In this document: positions 13,992 to 20,845 of the stretch, piece after piece | Layout: each line of letters opens with the position of its first letter | How positions within the stretch are numbered: position 1 is the first letter of the stretch | Assembly: GCA_036514535.1 (NCBI GenBank) | Contig: DATBWZ010000065.1 | Span: 1 to 21,807, forward strand | Length of the DNA stretch: 21,807 nt | Reading direction: 5' to 3' | Source of the DNA: DATBWZ01 sp036514535 | GTDB taxonomy: Bacteria; JAMCPX01; DATBWZ01 | Translations under genes and position numbers: made by a program | The notes under the pieces: generated by a model | What the model was told of the DNA's origin: nothing | Databases searched by the model: none | The model's input: only the letters and a program-made list of their open reading frames with translations

Positions 13992-14645
13992 ATGGCTTTC
14001 CTGGATGTTTTAAAAATATGCCTTGCAGAGGCGCAGATTGATGCTGACGAAGACGCTCTGGAAAAATTCCGCGCATATTCGGAGGAATTAAAAGTATGGA
14101 ACCAGCGGACCGACCTGACAACGATTGAATCCGAGGAAGATATTGCCATAAAGCATTTTATTGATTCCCTGCTTGTGGCAAGATTTATTCCCGAAAATGC
14201 GTTCCTCCTGGATATAGGCTCAGGCGCCGGTTTTCCAGGGATTCCTATTAAGATCATAAAGCCATCAGTCAGATTGCTCCTCCTTGATTCATCAGAGAAA
14301 AAGGTTATTTTTCTAAAACACATTATAAGATTGCTCAGGTTGGGTAATGCAAGTAGTCTCCAGCAGAGGGCTGAGGATGCTGCTTTTACAAAAATTATGG
14401 CGGGAACTTTGGATGTCGTGATATCTAGGGCGTTTGCCCGGGTCGCAGAGTATATTGAAATTGCCGAACCCTATGCAAAACCAGAAGGATCTATTATATG
14501 CATGCTTGGAAAGGAATGGAGGAGCGCGGTAATGGAAGCAGAGGGCATAATAAAGGAAAAGGGGCTTAAAATGGGTCAGGCTCGGGAATTTGTCCTCCCC
14601 AGGGGAAAGGGCATCAGGGGCATTGCTGTTATAAAAAAGGAATAA
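13992..14645 (+). CDS. rsmG: 16S rRNA (guanine527-N7)-methyltransferase RsmG
   Basis: This 217-residue SAM-dependent methyltransferase modifies G527 of 16S rRNA. The SAM-binding motif is LLDIGSGAGFPGIPIKI (72-88). The upstream motif WNQRTDLTTI (36-45) takes the place of the usual W-N-NLT segment and contains the conserved asparagine. SRAFA (about 144-148) is the next family motif. The size matches the family. It abuts mnmG with no gap (TAAATG) and so is translated from the same mRNA. Its stop is followed immediately by the second parS. Confidence 0.95.
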   Translation: MAFLDVLKICLAEAQIDADEDALEKFRAYSEELKVWNQRTDLTTIESEEDIAIKHFIDSLLVARFIPENAFLLDIGSGAGFPGIPIKIIKPSVRLLLLDSSEKKVIFLKHIIRLLRLGNASSLQQRAEDAAFTKIMAGTLDVVISRAFARVAEYIEIAEPYAKPEGSIICMLGKEWRSAVMEAEGIIKEKGLKMGQAREFVLPRGKGIRGIAVIKKE

Positions 14646-14661
14646 TGTTTCACGTGAAACA
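14646..14661. promoter_or_regulatory. parS: parS centromere site 2
   Basis: This is a second exact TGTTTCACGTGAAACA, starting on the base after the rsmG stop codon and 18 bases before the parA -35 box. With flanks, 20 bases are identical to site 1. Its position beside the parA promoter could let ParB influence parAB transcription as well as nucleate the segregation complex. Confidence 0.95.
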
Positions 14662-14678
14662 TCATTAAATTGAAGACA

Positions 14679-14707
14679 TTTCAACACAGAAAAATCTTTA
14701 CTATAAT
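14679..14707 (+). promoter_or_regulatory. Candidate parAB promoter
   Basis: TTTCAA at 14679-14684 and consensus TATAAT at 14702-14707 are spaced by exactly 17 bases. The predicted transcript start near 14714 gives a leader of about 21 bases before the parA ATG. The leader has only a weak purine stretch (TAAGAA) as a ribosome binding site. The parS site ends 17 bases before the -35 box. Confidence 0.6.
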
Positions 14708-14734
14708 TGATATAAATAGTATCCTTGTTAAGAA

Positions 14735-15532
14735 ATGGGCAAAATAATAGCCATAGCCAATCAGAAGGGCGGAGTCGGCAAAACCACAACGGCAGTGAAT
14801 CTCGGTACCGGGCTTGCAATAGCAGAAGCGCCGGTGCTGCTGATAGATCTTGACCCCCAGGCAAATGCCACGAGTGGAGTAGGCATTGATTCATCACGCA
14901 AAAAAGGAAGCATTTACGATGCAATGATTAACAAGTCGGGAGTGAAAGAATTAATAGTTAAGACCGAGATTGAACATCTGGATATAATTCAATCCAGTCA
15001 GGAATTGTTCGGTGCCGAGGTTGAATTGATGGATATGGACCATAAGGAATTCCTGCTCCGGAATGTCTTAAAGAATATCCGGAACGAATATCCGTTCATA
15101 ATAATAGATTGTCCGCCGTCATTGGGAATACTCACTGTAAATGCTATGACTGCCGCTGATTCCCTGTTAATTCCCGTGCAGTGCGAATACTATGCTATGG
15201 AGGGATTATCCCAGCTGCTTAGAACAAAAGAGGAAATAGTTGAAAATCTCAATACAGTGCTTACGATTGAAGGCATACTCCTCACCATGTTTGATGCGAG
15301 GAACAATCTGAGCCACCAGGTAGTGGATGAATTGAGAAGGCACTTTGGAGGGCTGGTTTTTAAATCGGTTATTCCGAGAAATGTTAAAATCAGCGAAAGC
15401 CCAAGTTTTGGGAAACCCGTCCTTCTTTACGACACCCACTCCAGGGGATCGCAAAGTTACATTGAATTGACCAGGGAGGTTCTTGACAGAAATGGTTATC
15501 CAGGCGATATGGAAATATCCCTAAAGGTATAG
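14735..15532 (+). CDS. parA: Chromosome partitioning ATPase ParA (Soj)
   Basis: This 265-residue deviant Walker ATPase moves ParB-parS complexes by cycling on the nucleoid. The deviant Walker A motif is KGGVGKTTTAVNLG (11-24), with signature lysine K11. Walker A' is LLIDLDPQANAT (35-46) and the Walker B region reads FIIIDCPPSLG. The N-terminus is short, so this is a chromosomal Soj type without the extra DNA-binding domain of plasmid ParA. It shares a unit with parB, separated by 29 bases, and lies downstream of a perfect parS. Confidence 0.96.
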   Translation: MGKIIAIANQKGGVGKTTTAVNLGTGLAIAEAPVLLIDLDPQANATSGVGIDSSRKKGSIYDAMINKSGVKELIVKTEIEHLDIIQSSQELFGAEVELMDMDHKEFLLRNVLKNIRNEYPFIIIDCPPSLGILTVNAMTAADSLLIPVQCEYYAMEGLSQLLRTKEEIVENLNTVLTIEGILLTMFDARNNLSHQVVDELRRHFGGLVFKSVIPRNVKISESPSFGKPVLLYDTHSRGSQSYIELTREVLDRNGYPGDMEISLKV

Positions 15533-15561
15533 TTTGTACAGAAAGGTATAAGGAGGATTGA

Positions 15562-16392
15562 GTGGATAAGAGAAAGGCCTTGGGAAAAGGGCTTGCAGCG
15601 CTGATTCCCGAAAAGAAAAAGGGAAATTTCCTTGTTCTCGGAGTAGAGCAGATTATCCCTAATCCATTGCAGCCACGCAAGGATTTTTCAACAACAGAAC
15701 TGGAGGGATTATCCAGCAGCATCGGGGAAAAAGGGGTAATTGAGCCGTTGATTGTAAGAAAAAAAGAGGGAGTGTTTCAACTGGTATGCGGTGAGAGGCG
15801 GTGGAGGGCCGCGCAGAAAGCAGGGTTGAAGGATGTGCCGGTGATTGTGCGGGACGCAAACGACCAAGAGTGCCTTGAACTTCAGATGATTGAAAACCTA
15901 CAGCGGGCTGGTCTTAATCCCCTTGAGGAAGCAGAGGGCTACCGGACATTGATAGATGCATTTTTCCTTACCCAGGAGGAGGTAGCAGCGAAGGTTTCCA
16001 GGGACAGGGCAACTGTGACAAACAAACTGAGACTGCTTAAACTTCCGGACAAGGTAAAGGATGCGCTCCGGATCGGAAGCATTACCGAGGGGCATGCCCG
16101 GGCACTTCTTTCCCTGGACTCTGTTCAGCGAGTAATATCCGCGCTTGAACTTATCCGCCAGAAGGGATTGTCTGTAAGGGAAACAGAATTGCTTGTCAGG
16201 AAACTTAGGACCGACGGGCGCCCGCATGAGAAAAAACAGGATCCGCATCTTAGGAATTTTGTAGAGGAATTACAGCGGGCTACCCAGCGGAAGGTAATTA
16301 TCCATATGCAGAAAAAAGGCTCCGGTTGGCTCAGGATATATTTTAACAGCCTTGATGATCTTGAAGATATTACCGGTCGCCTGAAAAAATAG
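15562..16392 (+). CDS. parB: Chromosome partitioning protein ParB (Spo0J)
   Basis: This 276-residue CTP-dependent clamp loads at parS. The extreme N-terminus KRKALGKGLAALIP matches the ParA-stimulating region of ParB proteins. The CTP-binding domain has NPLQPRK (34-40), CGERRWRAAQKAGL (76-89) and ENLQRAGLNPLEEAEGY (111-127). A helix-turn-helix is at about 138-158, followed by GHARALLSL. A C-terminal dimerisation region occupies roughly 225-276. The start is a GTG at 15562 with a perfect AAGGAGG at 15550-15556; it marks the family N-terminus better than any later ATG. The two parS sites in this window are its obvious targets. Confidence 0.96.
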   Translation: MDKRKALGKGLAALIPEKKKGNFLVLGVEQIIPNPLQPRKDFSTTELEGLSSSIGEKGVIEPLIVRKKEGVFQLVCGERRWRAAQKAGLKDVPVIVRDANDQECLELQMIENLQRAGLNPLEEAEGYRTLIDAFFLTQEEVAAKVSRDRATVTNKLRLLKLPDKVKDALRIGSITEGHARALLSLDSVQRVISALELIRQKGLSVRETELLVRKLRTDGRPHEKKQDPHLRNFVEELQRATQRKVIIHMQKKGSGWLRIYFNSLDDLEDITGRLKK

Positions 16393-16400
16393 AAAAAGGT

Positions 16401-16429
16401 TTGACAAGGCAAATTTTGAATGTTACAAA
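16401..16429 (+). promoter_or_regulatory. Promoter upstream of the bactofilin gene
   Basis: TTGACA at 16401-16406 and TACAAA at 16424-16429 are spaced by 17 bases, and TGT before the -10 makes an extended -10 element. The predicted start is near 16436. This is the best promoter I see before the ATP synthase genes, so it may serve both bactofilin and the atp operon. Confidence 0.6.
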
Positions 16430-16462
16430 AATGAGACTATCTTGGTAAAAAGGGGGCGCGAA

Positions 16463-16837
16463 ATGTTTGAGAAAAAAGACGTAGCAATGGATGAAATACA
16501 CACACTGCTTGGCAGCGATGCAAAATTTGAAGGCAAATTGCTCTTTGAAGGCATGGTAAGAATTGACGGCAAGTTTTCCGGCGAGATCTCAAGCAGCGGA
16601 AAACTTGTTGTGGGCGAAAACGCGAAGATTGAGGGAAAGGTAGAAGTTGGCGCTCTCATTCTGAATGGCGAGTTAAAAGGAGAAGTGACCGTAAGGGAAA
16701 AAATGGAGATTTCCAGAAGCGGAAAGGTGGACGGATCGGTAAAAACCCCAATACTTATAATTGAAGAAGGCGGAGTTTTTAACGGCAATTGCGAAATGGG
16801 CAAGACCGATAGAAATTCGTATTCGGAAGGCAAATAG
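16463..16837 (+). CDS. Bactofilin-family cytoskeletal protein
   Basis: Starting at the ATG at 16463 the protein has 124 residues. An in-frame TTG at 16442 would add seven, but AGGGGG just before the ATG supports the shorter form. The middle is a right-handed beta-helix of short hydrophobic-glycine turns (LLFEGMVRIDGKFSGEI, LVVGENAKIEGKVEVGAL, LNGELKGEVTV), as in bactofilins (DUF583). Bactofilins polymerise without nucleotide and often anchor polar or septal machinery, including ParAB in some species. The N-terminus has no membrane helix. It lies between parB and the ATP synthase genes, 15 bases before the b' gene, which suggests cotranscription. Confidence 0.88.
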   Translation: MFEKKDVAMDEIHTLLGSDAKFEGKLLFEGMVRIDGKFSGEISSSGKLVVGENAKIEGKVEVGALILNGELKGEVTVREKMEISRSGKVDGSVKTPILIIEEGGVFNGNCEMGKTDRNSYSEGK

Positions 16838-16852
16838 AGGAGTTTCTGATAA

Positions 16853-17311
16853 ATGCAGGGATTTGCCGACATCATCTCGATTGAGAATATAAAACTTGTT
16901 TTAATAAACCTTGTGGTGTTTATTATCGTTTGGCAATTTTTGAAAAGGACCTTATTCCGCGCAGTAATGATAAGGCTTGAAGAAAGGGAAAAGATAGTTG
17001 TACTTCCAAGGCAGAGAGCAACAGAGCTGACAGAAAAAGCAGAGAATGCTCTTCAGGAATACGAGCGGAGAAGTCTGGCGGCAAAAACAGAAATTAAAAC
17101 TATGACAGAAACCAAGATAGCGGAAATAGAGAGGAATAACAGAGAAGTAATTTCATTGGCAAAAGAGGATGCGCAGAAAATAATTGAAGAAATAAGAAAG
17201 GGATCGGAAGCGGACATCATAAGTATGAAATCAAAGTTGCAGAGTGAAATTCCTGCATTTGCAGGCATGATTGCATCCCGCGTGATTGGCCGGGGGTTAA
17301 AACAGAGGTGA
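16853..17311 (+). CDS. atpF': ATP synthase Fo subunit b' (first of two b-type genes)
   Basis: This 152-residue protein has one N-terminal membrane helix (about 13-31, LVLINLVVFIIVWQFLK) followed by a long charged helix rich in E, K, R and A. That is the shape of a peripheral-stalk b subunit. It has no signal peptide. The next gene is a second b-type subunit, so this is a b/b' heterodimer system as in many deltaproteobacteria and phototrophs. AGGAG lies ten bases before the ATG. The end overlaps the next start by 4 bases (GTGA). Confidence 0.8.
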   Translation: MQGFADIISIENIKLVLINLVVFIIVWQFLKRTLFRAVMIRLEEREKIVVLPRQRATELTEKAENALQEYERRSLAAKTEIKTMTETKIAEIERNNREVISLAKEDAQKIIEEIRKGSEADIISMKSKLQSEIPAFAGMIASRVIGRGLKQR

Positions 17312-17874
17312 AGATTATATTGCTTGTAATTCTTATAATACTGACGCCCTTCCACAGGACTTTTGCAAGCGATGCCAGTGAGTTCTTTAATATAAACCTT
17401 GCATGGTCTGTCCTGAATTTTTTCCTTCTTTTTCTTCTTCTTCTTTATGCAAACAAAAAGGTTTTTAAAATCGGCGAATATCTGCAGAATAGGCGGGCGC
17501 TTTTTGAAAAAGAGAGAGAAGAATCAAACCGTGTACTTAATGAATCGGAGAGCCGTTTCAGGGAGTTTTCGGCCAGGATTGCGAATATAGACAAAGAGAT
17601 TGAGGAGATGCGGACAGCGGCAATTAACAGTGTTGAAATCCACAAAAAGGAAACAGGAAATCTTGCGCGGACGCTTGCCGATAAGATAAGACAGGAAGCA
17701 AAGATCATTGCAGAGAGAGAACTTTTGCGGGCGCGTCTGGAGTTAAAGAGGGAAATTGTTGAACTTGCCGTAGAGAAGGCAACGGATATTATTAAAAAAG
17801 AATTCTCAAAAGATGACCAGCACCGGCTTGAGAATGAGTTTTTAAAAGATATAGGAAATAGAAGAATGAGATGA
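17308..17874 (+). CDS. atpF: ATP synthase Fo subunit b (second b-type gene, with signal-like N-terminus)
   Basis: The 188-residue product has an N-terminal hydrophobic segment (about 3-14) ending in a signal-peptidase-like TFAS-DAS, then a second membrane helix (about 32-48) and a long coiled-coil helix to about 170. An N-terminal extension of this type is seen in other deltaproteobacterial b subunits. The start is a GTG at 17308 inside the end of the preceding gene. The coiled region pairs with b' to form the stator stalk joining Fo to alpha and delta. Its TGA stop overlaps the atpH ATG by 4 bases. Confidence 0.85.
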   Translation: MKIILLVILIILTPFHRTFASDASEFFNINLAWSVLNFFLLFLLLLYANKKVFKIGEYLQNRRALFEKEREESNRVLNESESRFREFSARIANIDKEIEEMRTAAINSVEIHKKETGNLARTLADKIRQEAKIIAERELLRARLELKREIVELAVEKATDIIKKEFSKDDQHRLENEFLKDIGNRRMR

Positions 17875-18416
17875 CCATGCTTGAGAGAACAATAGCAAGG
17901 AGATATACTAAGGCTTTGATTGAATCCTCCGGAAAAGATAGTATGCCTGTTCTTGAAAGGGATTTTTCATTTGCGGAGACAATCTGGAACGCAAGCGATG
18001 TTGTAAGGGCATGGTTTTTGAATCCGTCAATGAAGAAGGATGTGAGGGAAAATGTGATGGAGAGATTTTTGAAACTCGCGGCATTTTCCGGAAAAGCGCA
18101 GACCTTTTTTAGGCTTCTTGCAAAGAGAAATCGCATCTCTCTTCTTCCACACATAATTCAAGTCTTCCGCGAATTATCAGATGAAATACAGAACAGGATC
18201 CGGGTGGAATTGATATCTTCGGAAGCCTGTTCTCCTTCTGCCGTTGACAGTATCAAACGCGCCCTGGAAAATAAACTCGGAAAAAGTGTACTTCTGAATG
18301 TTGGGCAGAAAGGTTCTTTGCTCGGAGGAATAATTCTTAAATACAAAGGAACAGTGATTGATGGTTCATTGAAAATGCGGCTGGACCGTCTTAAAGAACT
18401 ACTTAAGGAGGAATAA
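17871..18416 (+). CDS. atpH: ATP synthase F1 subunit delta
   Basis: This 181-residue protein has the delta/OSCP layout: RRYTKALIES near the start, an N-terminal helical domain, and a C-terminal segment with LLGGIILKYKGTVIDGSLKMRLDRLKELL, whose GG-I-I-x-Y-x-G-x-V-I-D-G-S pattern is the family signature. Delta joins the b/b' stalk to the top of alpha3beta3. It overlaps atpF by 4 bases and atpA starts three bases after its stop. A second ATG six bases downstream of the first is also possible as the start. Confidence 0.92.
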   Translation: MTMLERTIARRYTKALIESSGKDSMPVLERDFSFAETIWNASDVVRAWFLNPSMKKDVRENVMERFLKLAAFSGKAQTFFRLLAKRNRISLLPHIIQVFRELSDEIQNRIRVELISSEACSPSAVDSIKRALENKLGKSVLLNVGQKGSLLGGIILKYKGTVIDGSLKMRLDRLKELLKEE

Positions 18417-18419
18417 AGG

Positions 18420-19928
18420 ATGGAGTTGAAAGCAGGCGAGATAAGCAGAATACTCAAGGAGCAGATTGAAGGTTTTGAACAGCCGGTGGAACTATCAGAA
18501 ACAGGAACAGTAATCTCCGTAGGAGACGGAATTGCAAGAATCTATGGATTAAATAATGTGGTGGCAGGAGAACTGATAGAATTTCCGCATAAGGTATACG
18601 GAATAGCTATGAACCTGGATGAAGACAGCGTAGGCGCTGTGATAATGGGGGAAGATATACATATCAAAGAGGGCGATAGTGTCAAAAGAACGGGCAGGAT
18701 TGCGGAAGTCCCTGTTGGTGACGAGATGATGGGCAGGGTTGTGGATGCCCTCGGGCAGCCTATTGACGGGCTTGGATCTGTAAAATCAAAATCTTTTAGG
18801 AGGATTGAGCTAAAAGCTCCTGGTATAGTTAAACGTCAGCCCGTTAAGGAGCCGCTTCAGACTGGCGTAAAAGCAATTGATTCAATGATTCCGATTGGCA
18901 GGGGACAGAGGGAGTTGATCATAGGCGACAGACAAACAGGGAAAACGGCTATTGTGCTGGATACAATTATAAATCAAAAGGGTACCGGTGTAATATGCAT
19001 TTATGTTGCAATTGGACAGAAGCGCTCAACAGTAGCGCAGGTGGTTGATAAACTGAAGAAATTCGGCGCAATGGAGTATACAATTGTTGTTGCTGCTACT
19101 GCAAGCGACCCGTCTCCGTTGCAGTTCCTTGCTCCGTATGCTGGTTGCACAATAGGGGAGTATTTCAGGGACACAAAGCGGCATGCTGTCGTGTTCTACG
19201 ATGACCTTTCCAAGCATGCTGTGGCTTATCGGCAGTTGTCCCTGCTCCTGAGAAGGCCGCCTGGAAGGGAGGCATACCCCGGCGATGTCTTTTACCTCCA
19301 TTCAAGATTGCTTGAGCGGGCGGCAAAGCTAAGCGAAAAGGAAGGCGGTGGCTCTCTTACAGCAATTCCCATCATTGAGACCCAGGCAGGTGATGTGTCA
19401 GCATACATTCCCACAAATGTCATATCTATAACCGATGGCCAGATTTACCTTGAGGCAGATCTGTTCTATGCCGGCATCAGACCGGCGATTAATGTGGGAC
19501 TGTCTGTTTCCAGGGTCGGTGGTTCCGCTCAGATCAAAGCAATGAAACAGGTAGCTGGAAGATTGAGGCTTGAACTTGCGCAGTATCGCGAGATGGCGTC
19601 GTTTGCCCAGTTTGCTTCCGATCTGGATAAGGCTACCCAGATGCAGCTTAACAGGGGGATGAAGCTTACAGAATTACTGAAACAACCCCAGTATAAACCA
19701 ATGCAGGTGGAAGAGCAGATTCTTGTTATCTTTGCAGGTACAAATGGATTCGTTGACGGGTATCCAGTGGAATCACTGCGCAGATATGAAACGGAGTTGG
19801 TTTCCTTTATAAAAGCAAAATATTCTGATATTCTCAAAGCGATAAGGGAAAAGAAAAATATAGATAATGAGTGGAAGGGCAAATTAATAAATGCCCTTGA
19901 TAACTTCAAAAAGGCATTTGTTCCCTGA
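18420..19928 (+). CDS. atpA: ATP synthase F1 subunit alpha
   Basis: This 502-residue protein has the normal length. The nucleotide-binding P-loop GDRQTGKT is at 169-176. The conserved SVSRVGGSAQ segment is at 362-371, carrying the arginine (R365) that reaches into the beta catalytic site. The N-terminus (VISVGDGIARIYGL) and the PGREAYPGDVFYLHSRLLERAA region (281-302) are canonical. Alpha carries the non-catalytic nucleotide sites in the alpha3beta3 hexamer. AAGGAG lies upstream of the ATG. The TGA stop overlaps the atpG ATG by one base. Confidence 0.98.
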   Translation: MELKAGEISRILKEQIEGFEQPVELSETGTVISVGDGIARIYGLNNVVAGELIEFPHKVYGIAMNLDEDSVGAVIMGEDIHIKEGDSVKRTGRIAEVPVGDEMMGRVVDALGQPIDGLGSVKSKSFRRIELKAPGIVKRQPVKEPLQTGVKAIDSMIPIGRGQRELIIGDRQTGKTAIVLDTIINQKGTGVICIYVAIGQKRSTVAQVVDKLKKFGAMEYTIVVAATASDPSPLQFLAPYAGCTIGEYFRDTKRHAVVFYDDLSKHAVAYRQLSLLLRRPPGREAYPGDVFYLHSRLLERAAKLSEKEGGGSLTAIPIIETQAGDVSAYIPTNVISITDGQIYLEADLFYAGIRPAINVGLSVSRVGGSAQIKAMKQVAGRLRLELAQYREMASFAQFASDLDKATQMQLNRGMKLTELLKQPQYKPMQVEEQILVIFAGTNGFVDGYPVESLRRYETELVSFIKAKYSDILKAIREKKNIDNEWKGKLINALDNFKKAFVP

Positions 19929-20794
19929 TGAGAACACTCAGAGACATAAGAAAGATAATCCGCAGCGTTAAAAACACCCAGAAGATCACAAAGGCAATGA
20001 AAATGGTTGCGGCTGCGAAATTGAGAAGGGCGCAATCAAAGCTAACCCTGTTCAGATCCTATACAAACGCGCTAAATTTAACCCTGGAAGGTATTTTGAA
20101 AAGGTCCGAGGCCATAGAACATCCTTATTTTAAATCCGCATCCGGGCCAAAAAAAATTCTTGTAATATTGGTAAGCGCAGACAGGGGTTTGTGCGGCAGT
20201 TACAATATGAATATCTTTAAGGAACTGGAGAGTTTTAAAAGGTCAAAGGGAATTGACAGGGAATATTCGTTCATCGCTGTTGGAAGGCGCGGCAGGGATT
20301 ATCTCAGGCGCAGAGGGCAGAATATAATAAAGGAATACATAATGCTTGGCGGAACATATTCAAAAGATATATTTGATGAGATTAAGAAAAACGCAGTGGG
20401 CGAATTTATCGCCGGCAGGGCGGATGAGGTCTATCTGCTCTTTAGCACATTCCACAGTGCGCTTTCACAGAAGCCCACGATACTGCAGTTGCTTCCCTTT
20501 AAACAATCCGCAGCGGGCGGCCGCAGCATGATTAATTATATCTATGAACCCGATTTTCTAAGCGTTCTGAACAGGCTGTCAGATGAATACCTGTCTGTCC
20601 GGATTCAGGCAGGGATCTTTGAAGCAACAGCGAGTGAATTCGGCGCAAGAATGACCGCAATGGATTCTGCAACCAATAATGCCGCAGATATGATTGATAA
20701 CCTTACACTTCAGATGAACCGCTCCCGACAGGCTTCTATTACCAAGGAATTAATGGATATTATAAATGGTGTTGAATCTATGCGTACAAAATAA
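19928..20794 (+). CDS. atpG: ATP synthase F1 subunit gamma
   Basis: This 288-residue protein forms the rotating shaft inside alpha3beta3. The N-terminal helix carries the canonical SVKNTQKITKAMKMVAAAKL (16-35). A Rossmann-like middle contains SADRGLCGSYN, and the C-terminal helix ends with ATNNAADMIDNLTLQMNRSRQA and an ITKELMDIINGVES tail, which are invariant family elements. The start codon overlaps the atpA stop by one base. A hairpin lies in the 51-base gap before atpD. Confidence 0.97.
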   Translation: MRTLRDIRKIIRSVKNTQKITKAMKMVAAAKLRRAQSKLTLFRSYTNALNLTLEGILKRSEAIEHPYFKSASGPKKILVILVSADRGLCGSYNMNIFKELESFKRSKGIDREYSFIAVGRRGRDYLRRRGQNIIKEYIMLGGTYSKDIFDEIKKNAVGEFIAGRADEVYLLFSTFHSALSQKPTILQLLPFKQSAAGGRSMINYIYEPDFLSVLNRLSDEYLSVRIQAGIFEATASEFGARMTAMDSATNNAADMIDNLTLQMNRSRQASITKELMDIINGVESMRTK

Positions 20795-20801
20795 ATATGT
20801 C

Positions 20802-20826
20802 CGGGTGCGCTGCATTGCGCCCGTTT
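20802..20826 (+). terminator. GC-rich hairpin with short T-run between atpG and atpD
   Basis: CGGGTGC (20802-20808) pairs with GCGCCCG (20817-20823) across an 8-base loop, a 7-bp stem with one T:G pair, followed by TTTATAAT. It looks like a weak or partial terminator. In an operon it is more likely a processing or stability element that tunes beta relative to gamma than a true end. It leaves GGAGGA (20835-20840) free for atpD. Confidence 0.45.
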
Positions 20827-20845
20827 ATAATCACGGAGGATTAAA

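Noticed and set aside
14313..14924. A 203-codon open frame on the minus strand across the rsmG-parA junction
   Set aside because: It lies opposite two clearly conserved genes, parS and the parA promoter. Its translation is cysteine- and tryptophan-rich without any motif, as expected for an antisense shadow.
16442..16462. TTG start that would add seven residues to bactofilin
   Set aside because: The ATG at 16463 has AGGGGG at a proper distance. The TTG would lie only about 12 bases after the -10 box with no binding site.
19529..20035. A 168-codon minus-strand open frame opposite the end of atpA and the start of atpG
   Set aside because: Both + strand genes are strongly conserved through this stretch, there is no ribosome binding site or promoter for it, and the protein resembles nothing.
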